This document shows positions 1 to 5,421 of a DNA stretch of 7,423 nt, in pieces. The stretch comes from CAZMVU01 sp964569295 (GTDB taxonomy: Bacteria > Hydrogenedentota > Hydrogenedentia > Hydrogenedentales > JAGMZX01), in assembly GCA_964569295.1 (NCBI GenBank), contig CAZMVU010000226.1, positions 1-7,423 of the forward strand, given 5' to 3'. The notes beneath the pieces were generated by a model. It did not search any database. It had not been told where the DNA came from and worked only from the letters and a program-made list of their open reading frames with translations. The position numbers and the translations under genes were made by a program. Positions within the stretch are counted from its first letter, which is position 1. Every line of letters begins with the position of its first letter.

Positions 1-606
<606 letters not shown>

Positions 607-611
607 TGTCC

Positions 612-655
612 GGGAGGGACGTTGCGCCCAACGTCCTCATCCATGCGCGAGGTGA
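612..655 (+). repeat. Dispersed repeat, copy A
   Basis: This 44-base stretch matches 1597-1640 at 39 of 44 positions, in the same orientation, with no gaps. The five differences are scattered. Similarity is not limited to the core: sequence resembling GATACAAGACCGG lies inverted downstream here (about 661-676) and direct upstream in copy B (1574-1586). GCGCCACCACG also occurs near both copies (684-694 and about 1504-1514). It lies just after the uvrA stop, outside any supported gene. It looks like a member of an intergenic repeat family, but two copies cannot define the element's ends. Confidence 0.75.
617..636. terminator. Hairpin between convergent uvrA and toxin genes, possible terminator
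   Basis: GGACGTTG (617-624) and CAACGTCC (629-636) form a perfect 8-bp stem with a four-base loop, CGCC. It starts 11 bases after the uvrA stop and lies inside repeat copy A. No run of T follows on either strand, so it is not a classic intrinsic terminator. It could limit 3' degradation or help stop transcription from both convergent genes. In copy B the stem is damaged by two substitutions, so the hairpin is not strictly kept between copies. Confidence 0.45.
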
Positions 656-730
656 GGTTGGGCCCGGTTTTGTATCTGTGACCGCGCCACCACGCCGGCC
701 GTTGCCCGTTGAGCCTGGCATGGAAATCGC

Positions 731-1150
731 TCATCGTGGCGTAACCAGCCGAACGTTCGGGAAGTAAGTCTCCAATCGGCCTTTGTCCGCCGTTGCGATG
801 GGCCAGTCCATTACCTGTGCATGGGCGCCAATGAAGAAGTCTGGGAGCGGCATAGCCGGCGAAGATTTGCCTGTTTCCTCGTTTCGGCGCCTCCGATAGC
901 GCCGGTATGCCTGCGCGCAGACATCGGACGCAGCGGCAGGGACATCAATAATGGAGATGCCCCATTCCCGCATACGCGCACCTACCATGGGCGGGTCCGA
1001 ATCTCCGACGCAGAGCTCCGCCAGGATTACGGTATTGATAGCCGCCCCATCGCCGGCTACCGCCCCGGCAATCGTTTCGAGCGCCCAGTCTCGACATGCG
1101 GACGCCGTACTTGAGGCATAGATCAGCACATCGGTATCCAGCAATATCAT
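731..1150 (-). CDS. vapC: PIN-domain toxin (VapC-like RNase)
   Basis: This 139-residue protein covers a whole PIN domain, the Mg/Mn-dependent RNase fold of VapC toxins, which cleave tRNA or rRNA when not held by their antitoxin. The acidic active-site residues are all present: D5 in MILLDTDVLIY, E45 in ILAELC, D104 in PLPDFFIGAHA and D122 in ATADKGRLETYFP. Length and the closing segment fit the family. The ATG overlaps the stop of the upstream antitoxin as ATGA, so the two are translationally coupled and share a transcript. A basic patch (YRRYRRRRNEE, 82-92) may aid RNA contact; that is inference. Nothing in the sequence points to inactivation. The cellular target cannot be told from sequence. 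It sits between two repeat copies, as mobile toxin-antitoxin genes often do. Confidence 0.9.
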   Translation of the reverse strand: MILLDTDVLIYASSTASACRDWALETIAGAVAGDGAAINTVILAELCVGDSDPPMVGARMREWGISIIDVPAAASDVCAQAYRRYRRRRNEETGKSSPAMPLPDFFIGAHAQVMDWPIATADKGRLETYFPNVRLVTPR

Positions 1151-1380
1151 GGTTCGCGGGTCAGCTCCCGCAGCTCTTCCCAGGACATGGTTGGTGTGAG
1201 CGGTGCGTTGTGGATAGCGCGCAGGCAGTCCGCCTTGCTCATCTTCGGGCCTGGGGGCGGCTTCTCCAGGCGCACGAGCAAGTACCGCCCTTCGGCTTGC
1301 TGCTGAATGTCAAAGACGTCGCCCGGTTGTCCATCCGGCAGAACAACCCGTTTCTTGGAGTCTACCTTTGATACGCTCAT
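1147..1380 (-). CDS. vapB: AbrB/SpoVT-type antitoxin of the PIN toxin
   Basis: This 77-residue protein is the likely antitoxin of the overlapping PIN gene. Its N-terminus (SKVDSKKRVVLPDGQPGDVFDI, residues 4-25, followed by a YLLVRLEK strand) has the pattern of the swapped-hairpin AbrB/SpoVT DNA-binding fold. The C-terminal part (MSKADCLRAIHNAPLTPTMSWEELRELTREP) is what would wrap the toxin. I choose the ATG at 1380 because the fold begins there and because the promoter places the transcript start on that A. The frame continues upstream to an ATG at 1446, but that extension would run across the promoter, resembles no domain and has no ribosome binding site. By family habit the protein should repress its own promoter through the palindrome overlapping the -10 box. 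Confidence 0.85.
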   Translation of the reverse strand: MSVSKVDSKKRVVLPDGQPGDVFDIQQQAEGRYLLVRLEKPPPGPKMSKADCLRAIHNAPLTPTMSWEELRELTREP

Positions 1381-1381
1381 G

Positions 1382-1415
1382 GTGGGATTATCCCACAAGG
1401 CTCCCTTGCCGTCAA
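1382..1415 (-). promoter_or_regulatory. Promoter and operator of the antitoxin-toxin pair
   Basis: On the minus strand, TTGACG (1415-1410) and GATAAT (1392-1387) are separated by exactly 17 bases, a near-consensus housekeeping promoter. The predicted transcription start, seven bases after the -10 box, falls on 1380, the A of the antitoxin ATG, so the mRNA would be leaderless. No Shine-Dalgarno sequence precedes that ATG. The -10 box lies inside a perfect 15-base palindrome, GTGGGATTATCCCAC (1382-1396, 7-bp arms around one base). A repressor bound there would block RNA polymerase, which fits autoregulation by the antitoxin. Promoter spacing and palindrome are seen directly; use as an operator is inferred. 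Confidence 0.75.
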
Positions 1416-1596
1416 ACGATGCGGTTGCCCCAGGGTGAAGCACCATTATCTATTCTCGGGCGTATTACGGTCCCATGTTTCCAAGAGTGTGGCCGGTCCG
1501 CGATCGCGCCACCACGCGCTTCATGTCTCCGCTTTTCCCTGGCGACCTGCGGTCTTGCCCTGGCTCGGTCAGAGATACAAGACCGGCCAGAACATA

Positions 1597-1640
1597 GGGA
1601 GGTACGTTACCCCCAACGTCCTCATCCCTCCGCGAGGTGA
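1597..1640 (+). repeat. Dispersed repeat, copy B
   Basis: This is the second copy of the 44-base repeat seen at 612-655, in the same orientation, at 39 of 44 identical positions. Copies A and B bracket the toxin-antitoxin pair about 985 bases apart. The hairpin arms of copy A are weakened here: the stem positions read GTACGTTA against CAACGTCC. A related outer segment, GATACAAGACCGG, lies just upstream at 1574-1586, whereas in copy A its inverted counterpart lies downstream. The copies may therefore come from a larger, partly symmetric element. Confidence 0.75.
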
Positions 1641-1744
1641 AGCCCAAAACGTCGCAGAGGCTGCACGCGTTGCGGGCATAGGGTCGCATTACCGCTACGC
1701 CGCTCATCTGAGACCGTCGCATATGTGCACCCCTGCACCGTCAT
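1622..1744 (-). CDS. Doubtful 40-residue small ORF with a strong ribosome binding site
   Basis: On the minus strand AAGGAGGTG (1758-1750) lies five bases before an ATG at 1744, an almost ideal ribosome binding site, and opens a 40-residue frame starting MTVQGCTYATVSDERRSGNA. The last nine residues or so are encoded by repeat copy B, where the frame stops. I recognise no domain. It could be a small protein, the 5' stump of a gene cut by the repeat, or chance. The frame points away from the sigma-54 operon, so a divergent transcript is possible, but I see no convincing promoter for it. Confidence 0.2.
   Translation of the reverse strand: MTVQGCTYATVSDERRSGNATLCPQRVQPLRRFGLHLAEG
1725..1738. promoter_or_regulatory. 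Short inverted repeat upstream of the sigma-54 promoter
   Basis: GTGCA-CCCC-TGCAC is a perfect 5-bp inverted repeat. It is centred about 114 bases before the predicted sigma-54 start, a usual distance for an enhancer-binding activator. The arms are short enough for chance, and the site is not repeated exactly elsewhere in the region, so assignment as an activator site is weak. Confidence 0.2.
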
Positions 1745-1784
1745 CGGCGCACCTCCTTCGTTGCTGTAAGAGTTTTTCATGCAG

Positions 1785-1797
1785 TGACTTGCAGTCA
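1785..1797. promoter_or_regulatory. Short palindrome upstream of the sigma-54 promoter
   Basis: TGACT-TGC-AGTCA is a perfect 5-bp inverted repeat. It is centred about 55 bases before the predicted start, rather close for a sigma-54 enhancer site but possible for another regulator. No similar palindrome was found before the other genes of the cluster. Confidence 0.2.
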
Positions 1798-1818
1798 TAG
1801 GTCCAGGCTGTCTCACTT

Positions 1819-1835
1819 CTGGCACACGGCATGCT
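1819..1835 (+). promoter_or_regulatory. Sigma-54 (-24/-12) promoter of the metal-cluster operon
   Basis: The sequence CTGGCACACGGCATGCT matches the RpoN consensus TGGCAC-N5-TTGCW. The invariant GG lies at 1821-1822 and the invariant GC at 1833-1834, exactly 12 bases apart as required. The -24 element TGGCAC is perfect; the -12 element reads ATGCT instead of TTGCT. The start should fall near 1846, giving a leader of about 27 bases to the ATG at 1873. Such promoters need an ATP-hydrolysing activator, and none is encoded in this window. Confidence 0.75.
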
Positions 1836-1872
1836 CTTATTCTTCCATGAACCGCAACGGAAAGGCTGCCCC

Positions 1873-2460
1873 ATGAAAGCCGCTTTCAGCATTGCGCGGG
1901 GGCGCATTGCCCCGGTCTTCGATGTGGCGCGTCATATACGCCTCGTCGAAAGCGACGCGGATACGATGCGTACCCGGGGCGAGTACGACCTTCCCGACAC
2001 CACGCCGGCCGCGAAGGTGGCCCAGCTCGAGGCGCTGGGAGCGGAGCTTCTGGTGTGCGGGGCGGTGTCGCGCCCATTGCACGAACTGCTAACGGCGCGG
2101 GGGATTGTGGTGGCGCCTTTCGTTGCGGGCGAGGCGGAGGCAGTGATGGCCGCATGGGCCAATGACACCCTGGATGACGAGTCTTTCGCGATGCCCGGTT
2201 GCTGCGGGCGGCGGCGTGGATGGCGGGGCGGCGGAGCGGCGGCGGAGGCATTGGTTTCCGGCAGCGCGGCAACGCAAAGCAGCACGACGGCACGGGCGTG
2301 TAGGAGGGGCCGTCAGCAGGCGGCCGGTGATGCACGCAATGGGGTGTGTGTATGCCCGCAGTGTGGGTATACCCGCGCCCATCGGCCGGGGGAACCGTGT
2401 ATGAGGGCGGTGTGCCCCGAGTGCGGTACACCGCTCGTACGAAGCGACAACACAGGATAG
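1873..2460 (+). CDS. NifX/NafY-family cluster-binding protein with C-terminal zinc ribbon
   Basis: This 195-residue protein begins with a NifX-type domain (dinitrogenase iron-molybdenum cofactor family, about 1-100): MKAAFSIARGRIAPVFDVARHIRLVE, then a V-C-G-AVSRPLHELL segment where relatives carry a cluster-binding loop. A flexible linker (about 108-150) starts with a PGCCGRRRGWRGGG motif. The C-terminus is a zinc ribbon with two CPxCG knuckles (C161/C164 and C181/C184) plus C159 and C176 and a conserved-looking H170. The ATG at 1873 is chosen because GGAAAGG (1859-1865) lies seven bases before it and because the domain starts there; the frame itself opens earlier, at 1831, inside the sigma-54 promoter. 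It is first in the operon and ends 12 bases before the next gene. NifX-family proteins bind or carry Fe-S or Mo-Fe-S clusters. The zinc ribbon suggests contact with a partner or nucleic acid, which is inference. Confidence 0.82.
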   Translation: MKAAFSIARGRIAPVFDVARHIRLVESDADTMRTRGEYDLPDTTPAAKVAQLEALGAELLVCGAVSRPLHELLTARGIVVAPFVAGEAEAVMAAWANDTLDDESFAMPGCCGRRRGWRGGGAAAEALVSGSAATQSSTTARACRRGRQQAAGDARNGVCVCPQCGYTRAHRPGEPCMRAVCPECGTPLVRSDNTG

Positions 2461-2472
2461 GAGCATATAGAT

Positions 2473-2997
2473 ATGCCAAAAGGCGATCGAAAAGGCCCAA
2501 TGGGCCAAGGCCCCAGGACCGGCCGTGCGGCCGGCTACTGCAGTGGCAATGAACAACCCGGCTACTTCAGCCCGTCGCCGGGCCGTGGTATGGGCATGCG
2601 TCTTGGCCGTGGCGGTGGCGCTGGCGGTGGTGCTGGTGGCGCTGGCGCTGGCGCTGGTGGTGGCCGTGGCGCTGGTGGTGGCCGTGGCGCTGGCGGTGGT
2701 GGTGGCGCTGGCCGTGGCGCTGGCCGTGGCGCTGGCGGCCGTGGTGGTGGCCGTGGCGCTGGCCGTGGCGCTGGCCGTGGCGCTGGCGGCGGTGGCCGTG
2801 GCGCTGGCGGCGCTGACTACAATGTTGGGCAAGGTTTGGGCCGGAACCAACCCGGCTTCGACTACGAAGCAACGCCGACGCCAGACGACAATCCCGCGGC
2901 GGAAGCGCAGTCCCGGGTAAAAGCGCTGGAAGAAGAGTTAGCCATGCTCAAGGCGCGCCTGCGCGAACTCGAGTCCGACGACACAGCAACGCAGTGA
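2473..2997 (+). CDS. DUF5320-like protein with expanded Gly/Ala/Arg tract and coiled-coil tail
   Basis: This is a 174-residue protein of unknown function. Residues 1-32 (MPKGDRKGPMGQGPRTGRAAGYCSGNEQPGYF) match the usual opening of DUF5320 proteins, which are often found beside NifX-like and MinD-like genes in anaerobes. Residues 45-113 are almost only Gly, Ala and Arg (GAG and GRGAG units), much longer than the short glycine-rich middle I expect of the family. After a short linker (116-145), residues 146-168 (SRVKALEEELAMLKARLRELESD) have the heptad look of a coiled coil, suggesting dimer formation. C23 is the only cysteine, so it is unlikely to hold a cluster alone. GGAG (2460-2463) lies nine bases before the ATG. 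A long opposite-strand frame over the tract arises from its composition and is not a gene. Confidence 0.78.
   Translation: MPKGDRKGPMGQGPRTGRAAGYCSGNEQPGYFSPSPGRGMGMRLGRGGGAGGGAGGAGAGAGGGRGAGGGRGAGGGGGAGRGAGRGAGGRGGGRGAGRGAGRGAGGGGRGAGGADYNVGQGLGRNQPGFDYEATPTPDDNPAAEAQSRVKALEEELAMLKARLRELESDDTATQ
2605..2811 (+). repeat. In-frame GC-rich codon repeat encoding the Gly/Ala/Arg tract
   Basis: About 207 bases are built almost wholly from the codons GGC, GGT, GCT and CGT, mostly as the hexamers GGCGCT and GGCCGT. An exact 38-base direct repeat occurs at 2702-2739 and 2753-2790, offset by 51 bases (17 codons), so a gain or loss of units would keep the frame. This is the usual mark of slippage or unequal exchange. 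Assemblers may also collapse such a tract, so the true length is uncertain. Confidence 0.9.
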
Positions 2998-3066
2998 AAA
3001 CCTGCAACCACCTCAGTCGATAGCCCGGGCGTACCAATGCGGAAAGCGCCGGGCAGGTTTCCCGGC
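2998..3066 (+). other. Alternative hairpins between the DUF5320 and NifX/ORP-like genes
   Basis: Right after the DUF5320 stop, AAACCTGC (2998-3005) can pair with GCAGGTTT (3053-3060) over 47 bases. GCCGGG (3048-3053) can instead pair with CCCGGC (3061-3066) around a seven-base loop, using some of the same bases. The two stems exclude each other, a layout seen in attenuators and processing sites. There is no following T-run, so neither is a standard terminator. It may set different mRNA levels for the two genes it separates; this is inference. Confidence 0.4.
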
Positions 3067-3081
3067 TTGCCGCGTCCAGGC

Positions 3082-3100
3082 GGGGGGGTGGGTGAGCGGG
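3082..3100 (+). promoter_or_regulatory. G-quadruplex motif in the leader of the NifX/ORP-like gene
   Basis: The coding-strand sequence GGGGGGGTGGGTGAGCGGG contains four runs of at least three G with loops of 1, 1 and 5 bases, a full match to the standard quadruplex rule. It ends 15 bases before the ribosome binding site AAAGGAG (3116-3122). In the mRNA such a fold could affect translation or processing. It could also be a chance result of high GC. Confidence 0.4.
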
Positions 3101-3130
3101 CGTTTAGCATTTTCGAAAGGAGTAACCACC

Positions 3131-3493
3131 ATGAAAATCGCCATTACCACCTCGGGCGACAGCCTCGCAGCGCCCTTCGAGCAGCGATTTGGGCGGGCCC
3201 CGAAGTACATTGTCTACGACTTGGATAATGACTCGTTTGAAGCCGTTGACAATACCCAAAACCTGAATGCGCCCCAGGGGGCGGGGATTCAAGCTGCGCA
3301 GAACGTTGCCCAGACCGGCGCCCAAGCCGTTATTTCCGGCCATTGCGGCCCGAAGGCCTTCAGCGTACTCAAAACCGCCGGCATCACGGTATACACCAGC
3401 GACGCGGAGACAGTCGCCGATGCGCTCGATTGTTACCGGGCGGGAAAACTTGCCCCTGCGGAAGATGCAGATGTGGAAGGGCACTGGCTATGA
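3131..3493 (+). CDS. NifX/ORP-like metal-cluster-binding protein
   Basis: This 120-residue single-domain protein belongs to the dinitrogenase iron-molybdenum cofactor biosynthesis family, which includes NifX, the C-terminal part of NifB, MTH1175 and the orange protein. Typical features: MKIAITTSGDSLAAPFEQRFGRAPKYIVYD at the start, GAGIQAAQ (50-57), the loop SGHCGPKAF (69-77) with C72, and a GHW ending. The closest look-alikes I know sit beside paired MinD-like ATPases, and one of these, the Desulfovibrio orange protein, holds a Mo-Cu sulfide cluster. Whether this one binds Mo, Cu or Fe cannot be seen. The ATG at 3131 is preceded by AAAGGAG eight bases away, the best ribosome binding site in the window; an in-frame ATG at 3092 has none and falls in the G-rich leader. 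Its stop overlaps the next start as ATGA. Confidence 0.88.
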   Translation: MKIAITTSGDSLAAPFEQRFGRAPKYIVYDLDNDSFEAVDNTQNLNAPQGAGIQAAQNVAQTGAQAVISGHCGPKAFSVLKTAGITVYTSDAETVADALDCYRAGKLAPAEDADVEGHWL

Positions 3494-4374
3494 TTATCGG
3501 TATAGCATCTGGAAAAGGCGGTACCGGCAAGACCACCGTGGCCACGAATCTTGCCGTTGCCATGGGCAAGCCGGTGCAATTGCTGGACTGCGATGTGGAA
3601 GCACCCAATGCGCACCTGTTTCTGGGTGGGGCAGTCGTCGGACAGGAGAACGCGAGCATTCCGACCCCGCACATCAATGTCGCCCGCTGCGATGGTTGCG
3701 GCCGGTGCAGCGAGGTGTGTGTGTTCAACGCCATTGCGGCCGTGGCCGGTAAAGCCCTGGTATTCGAGAGCCTGTGTCATGGCTGCGGCAGTTGCACCAT
3801 GGCCTGTCCCCAGAACGCCATTACAGAGTATGACCGCCCGATAGGAATTGTGGAAACGCGTACCGCAGGTGACGTCACGCTGGTCTCGGGCCGCCTCGAT
3901 GTAGGCGTGCCCATGGCGCCGCCACTGATTCGCGCGGTCACATGCTGCATCGCCCCGGACACCCCTGCCATCCTCGATGCGCCTCCCGGCACCTCCTGCC
4001 CGGTGATTGCCACCTTGCGCAGCGCCGACGTCGTGGTGCTCGTGACCGAGCCGACCCCCTTCGGCCTGCACGACCTCACCCTCGCCGTCGACATGGTGCG
4101 CGAGCTTGGCCGTCCTTTCGGGGTGATCATCAACCGTGACGGCATCGGTGACGACCGTGTGCACCGATTTTGCGCGGAAGCGCAGATTCCCTTACTCGGC
4201 GAATTGCCGGATGATCGCAGGGTTGCGGAGGCCTACGCGCGCGGCGAACTCATGGTCACGGCCCTGCCCGAATTCCGCGCCCGATTCCTGGATATTCTCG
4301 AGCGCATCCACACGTTGCGCGATGCCGCCCTCGCACAGGAAGGGGCGGCGGCAGCGGCCAGAAACGCATTATGA
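3490..4374 (+). CDS. MinD-like P-loop ATPase with two 4Fe-4S motifs (first paralogue)
   Basis: This 294-residue cytoplasmic ATPase of the MinD/Mrp/ParA superfamily has a bacterial ferredoxin domain inserted. Residues 7-17 (SGKGGTGKTTV) are the deviant Walker A with its signature lysine K9. LLDCDVEAPN (31-40) supplies the switch I aspartates, and ILDAPPGTSCPV (161-172) is Walker B/switch II. Between them lie two ferredoxin motifs, C67/C70/C73/C77 and C96/C99/C102/C106, each CxxCxxCxxxC followed a few residues on by N-A-I. Relatives are annotated as nucleotide-binding Fe-S proteins, and two are encoded in Desulfovibrio orp operons. It probably dimerises on ATP binding and transfers or delivers a cluster; the partner is inferred to be one of the NifX-like proteins. 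GGAAGG (3475-3480) serves as its ribosome binding site. It overlaps both neighbours by four bases (ATGA), so three genes are tightly coupled. Confidence 0.92.
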   Translation: MIIGIASGKGGTGKTTVATNLAVAMGKPVQLLDCDVEAPNAHLFLGGAVVGQENASIPTPHINVARCDGCGRCSEVCVFNAIAAVAGKALVFESLCHGCGSCTMACPQNAITEYDRPIGIVETRTAGDVTLVSGRLDVGVPMAPPLIRAVTCCIAPDTPAILDAPPGTSCPVIATLRSADVVVLVTEPTPFGLHDLTLAVDMVRELGRPFGVIINRDGIGDDRVHRFCAEAQIPLLGELPDDRRVAEAYARGELMVTALPEFRARFLDILERIHTLRDAALAQEGAAAAARNAL

Positions 4375-5318
4375 ACACCAGCCAGCATACACCCCACATA
4401 TACGGGCCGGTCTACTCCCGGCGGCTTGGCCGCTCTCTCGGTGTGGACCTGGTGCCGTTCAAGACTTGCACATACGATTGTGTCTATTGCCAACTCGGCC
4501 CCACGACCAATCTCACGTGTGAGCGCCAGGCCTATGTCCCCATCGACCAAGTCATCGACGAACTGGCCGAGAAACTTCGTGGGGAACACATGGTGTGTGA
4601 CTACATCGGTCTGGCCGGCTCCGGCGAACCGACCCTGCATGCCGGCCTGGGCGACCTCATAACGCGTATCAAAGCGATGACCGATGTCCCGGTGGCCGTA
4701 CTGACCAATGGCGCACTGCTGCATGACCCCGCCGTCGCGGATGCCCTGTGTGCGGCGGACCTCGTGTTACCCTCGCTCGACGCGGGCGACGCCGCATGCT
4801 TCGCCGAGGTTAATCGGCCGCATCCGGATATTTCGTTTGAGACAATGATCGGCGGACTCGAGACATTCTCGAAACGCTACGAGGGCGCCATGCGGCTCGA
4901 AGTGCTGCTTGTGTCCGGCGTGAATGACAGCGAAGCCCAGGTGGCCCGCATCGCCGGCCTTGCTTCGCGCATCGCGCCCACCTGCGTCGATCTAACGACC
5001 GTTGCCAGGCCCGCCGCCATGACCGGGGCGGCGCCCGTTCCCGCGAAACGCCTGGCGGAATTGCGCGCGCTGTTTGACGTCAACACCCACATCGTCGTTG
5101 AGCAATACGCCGGTGAGAAAAGCGGCGCCCCCGACACCGCCACGGACGATGACATTCGCGCACTGCTTCGCCGGCGCCCTTGCACAGCGCATGGCGTAGC
5201 CGCAGGCCTCAATATTCCGCCGAACGAAGCTATCAAGCGGCTGCAAGCGCTCCTGAAAGCGGGCGAGTTGCGGTTGCTTACACGCGATGGCGCCCGCTTC
5301 TATGCGGTGAATGCTTAG
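4371..5318 (+). CDS. Radical SAM protein with C-terminal winged helix
   Basis: This 315-residue protein is a radical SAM enzyme, using a 4Fe-4S cluster and S-adenosylmethionine to make a 5'-deoxyadenosyl radical. The cluster motif CTYDCVYC gives C33, C37 and C40 (CxxxCxxC). The glycine-rich SAM contact is GSGEPT (83-88), followed by VAVLTNGALL (108-117) and LPSLDAGD (133-140), which mark successive barrel strands. The overall look is of the COG0731-type group near tRNA-wybutosine synthetases, but I cannot give it that reaction. Residues about 259-312 (DDIRALLRRRPCTAHGVAAGLNIPPNEAIKRLQALLKAGEL...) look like a winged helix-turn-helix, suggesting binding to nucleic acid or a protein partner. It starts in a four-base overlap with the first ATPase gene. 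Relatives do occur beside MinD-like Fe-S ATPases, so a role in cluster maturation or in modifying a partner is plausible but unproven. Confidence 0.88.
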   Translation: MNTSQHTPHIYGPVYSRRLGRSLGVDLVPFKTCTYDCVYCQLGPTTNLTCERQAYVPIDQVIDELAEKLRGEHMVCDYIGLAGSGEPTLHAGLGDLITRIKAMTDVPVAVLTNGALLHDPAVADALCAADLVLPSLDAGDAACFAEVNRPHPDISFETMIGGLETFSKRYEGAMRLEVLLVSGVNDSEAQVARIAGLASRIAPTCVDLTTVARPAAMTGAAPVPAKRLAELRALFDVNTHIVVEQYAGEKSGAPDTATDDDIRALLRRRPCTAHGVAAGLNIPPNEAIKRLQALLKAGELRLLTRDGARFYAVNA

Positions 5319-5331
5319 GAACATGCGCCTT

Positions 5332-5348
5332 GCTCACGTAAGGTGAGC
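5332..5348. other. Small hairpin between the radical SAM and second ATPase genes
   Basis: GCTCAC (5332-5337) and GTGAGC (5343-5348) make a perfect 6-bp stem around GTAAG. It lies 14 bases after the radical SAM stop, in a 103-base gap. No T-run follows, and I find no good promoter in the rest of the gap, so readthrough into the next gene is likely. Confidence 0.35.
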
Positions 5349-5421
5349 CAGGACACAGAAACCATACGTAGACGGCGGGTGTACGTCCCCCCGGCCGCTG
5401 GGTATGGTGGAGACACACCCA

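Larger units (their letters stand above)
1381..1872. other. Intergenic strip between the toxin-antitoxin pair and the metal-cluster operon
   Basis: This 492-base stretch holds no well-supported gene. In order it contains the toxin-antitoxin promoter and operator, about 180 bases with no recognisable feature (1416-1596), repeat copy B (1597-1640), one doubtful 40-codon minus-strand frame, two short inverted repeats, and the sigma-54 promoter of the downstream operon. Longer open frames on both strands across 1435-1830 share translated repeat sequence and have no domain, so I treat them as chance. Confidence 0.7.

Noticed and set aside
1465..1722. 85-codon minus-strand frame sharing a DEDVG-NVPP stretch with a frame at 420-734
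   Set aside because: The shared residues are just the translated repeat copies A and B; no domain, no ribosome binding site, and the 420-734 frame overlaps uvrA.
2605..2811. Possible CRISPR-like array
   Set aside because: The repeats are in frame with a gene, lack regular unique spacers and consist of four codons; it is a protein-coding simple repeat.
2089..2850. Long opposite-strand frame of 253 codons, rich in Ala, Thr and Ser
   Set aside because: It mirrors the GC-rich codon repeat of the DUF5320-like gene, has extreme low complexity, no domain and no ribosome binding site.
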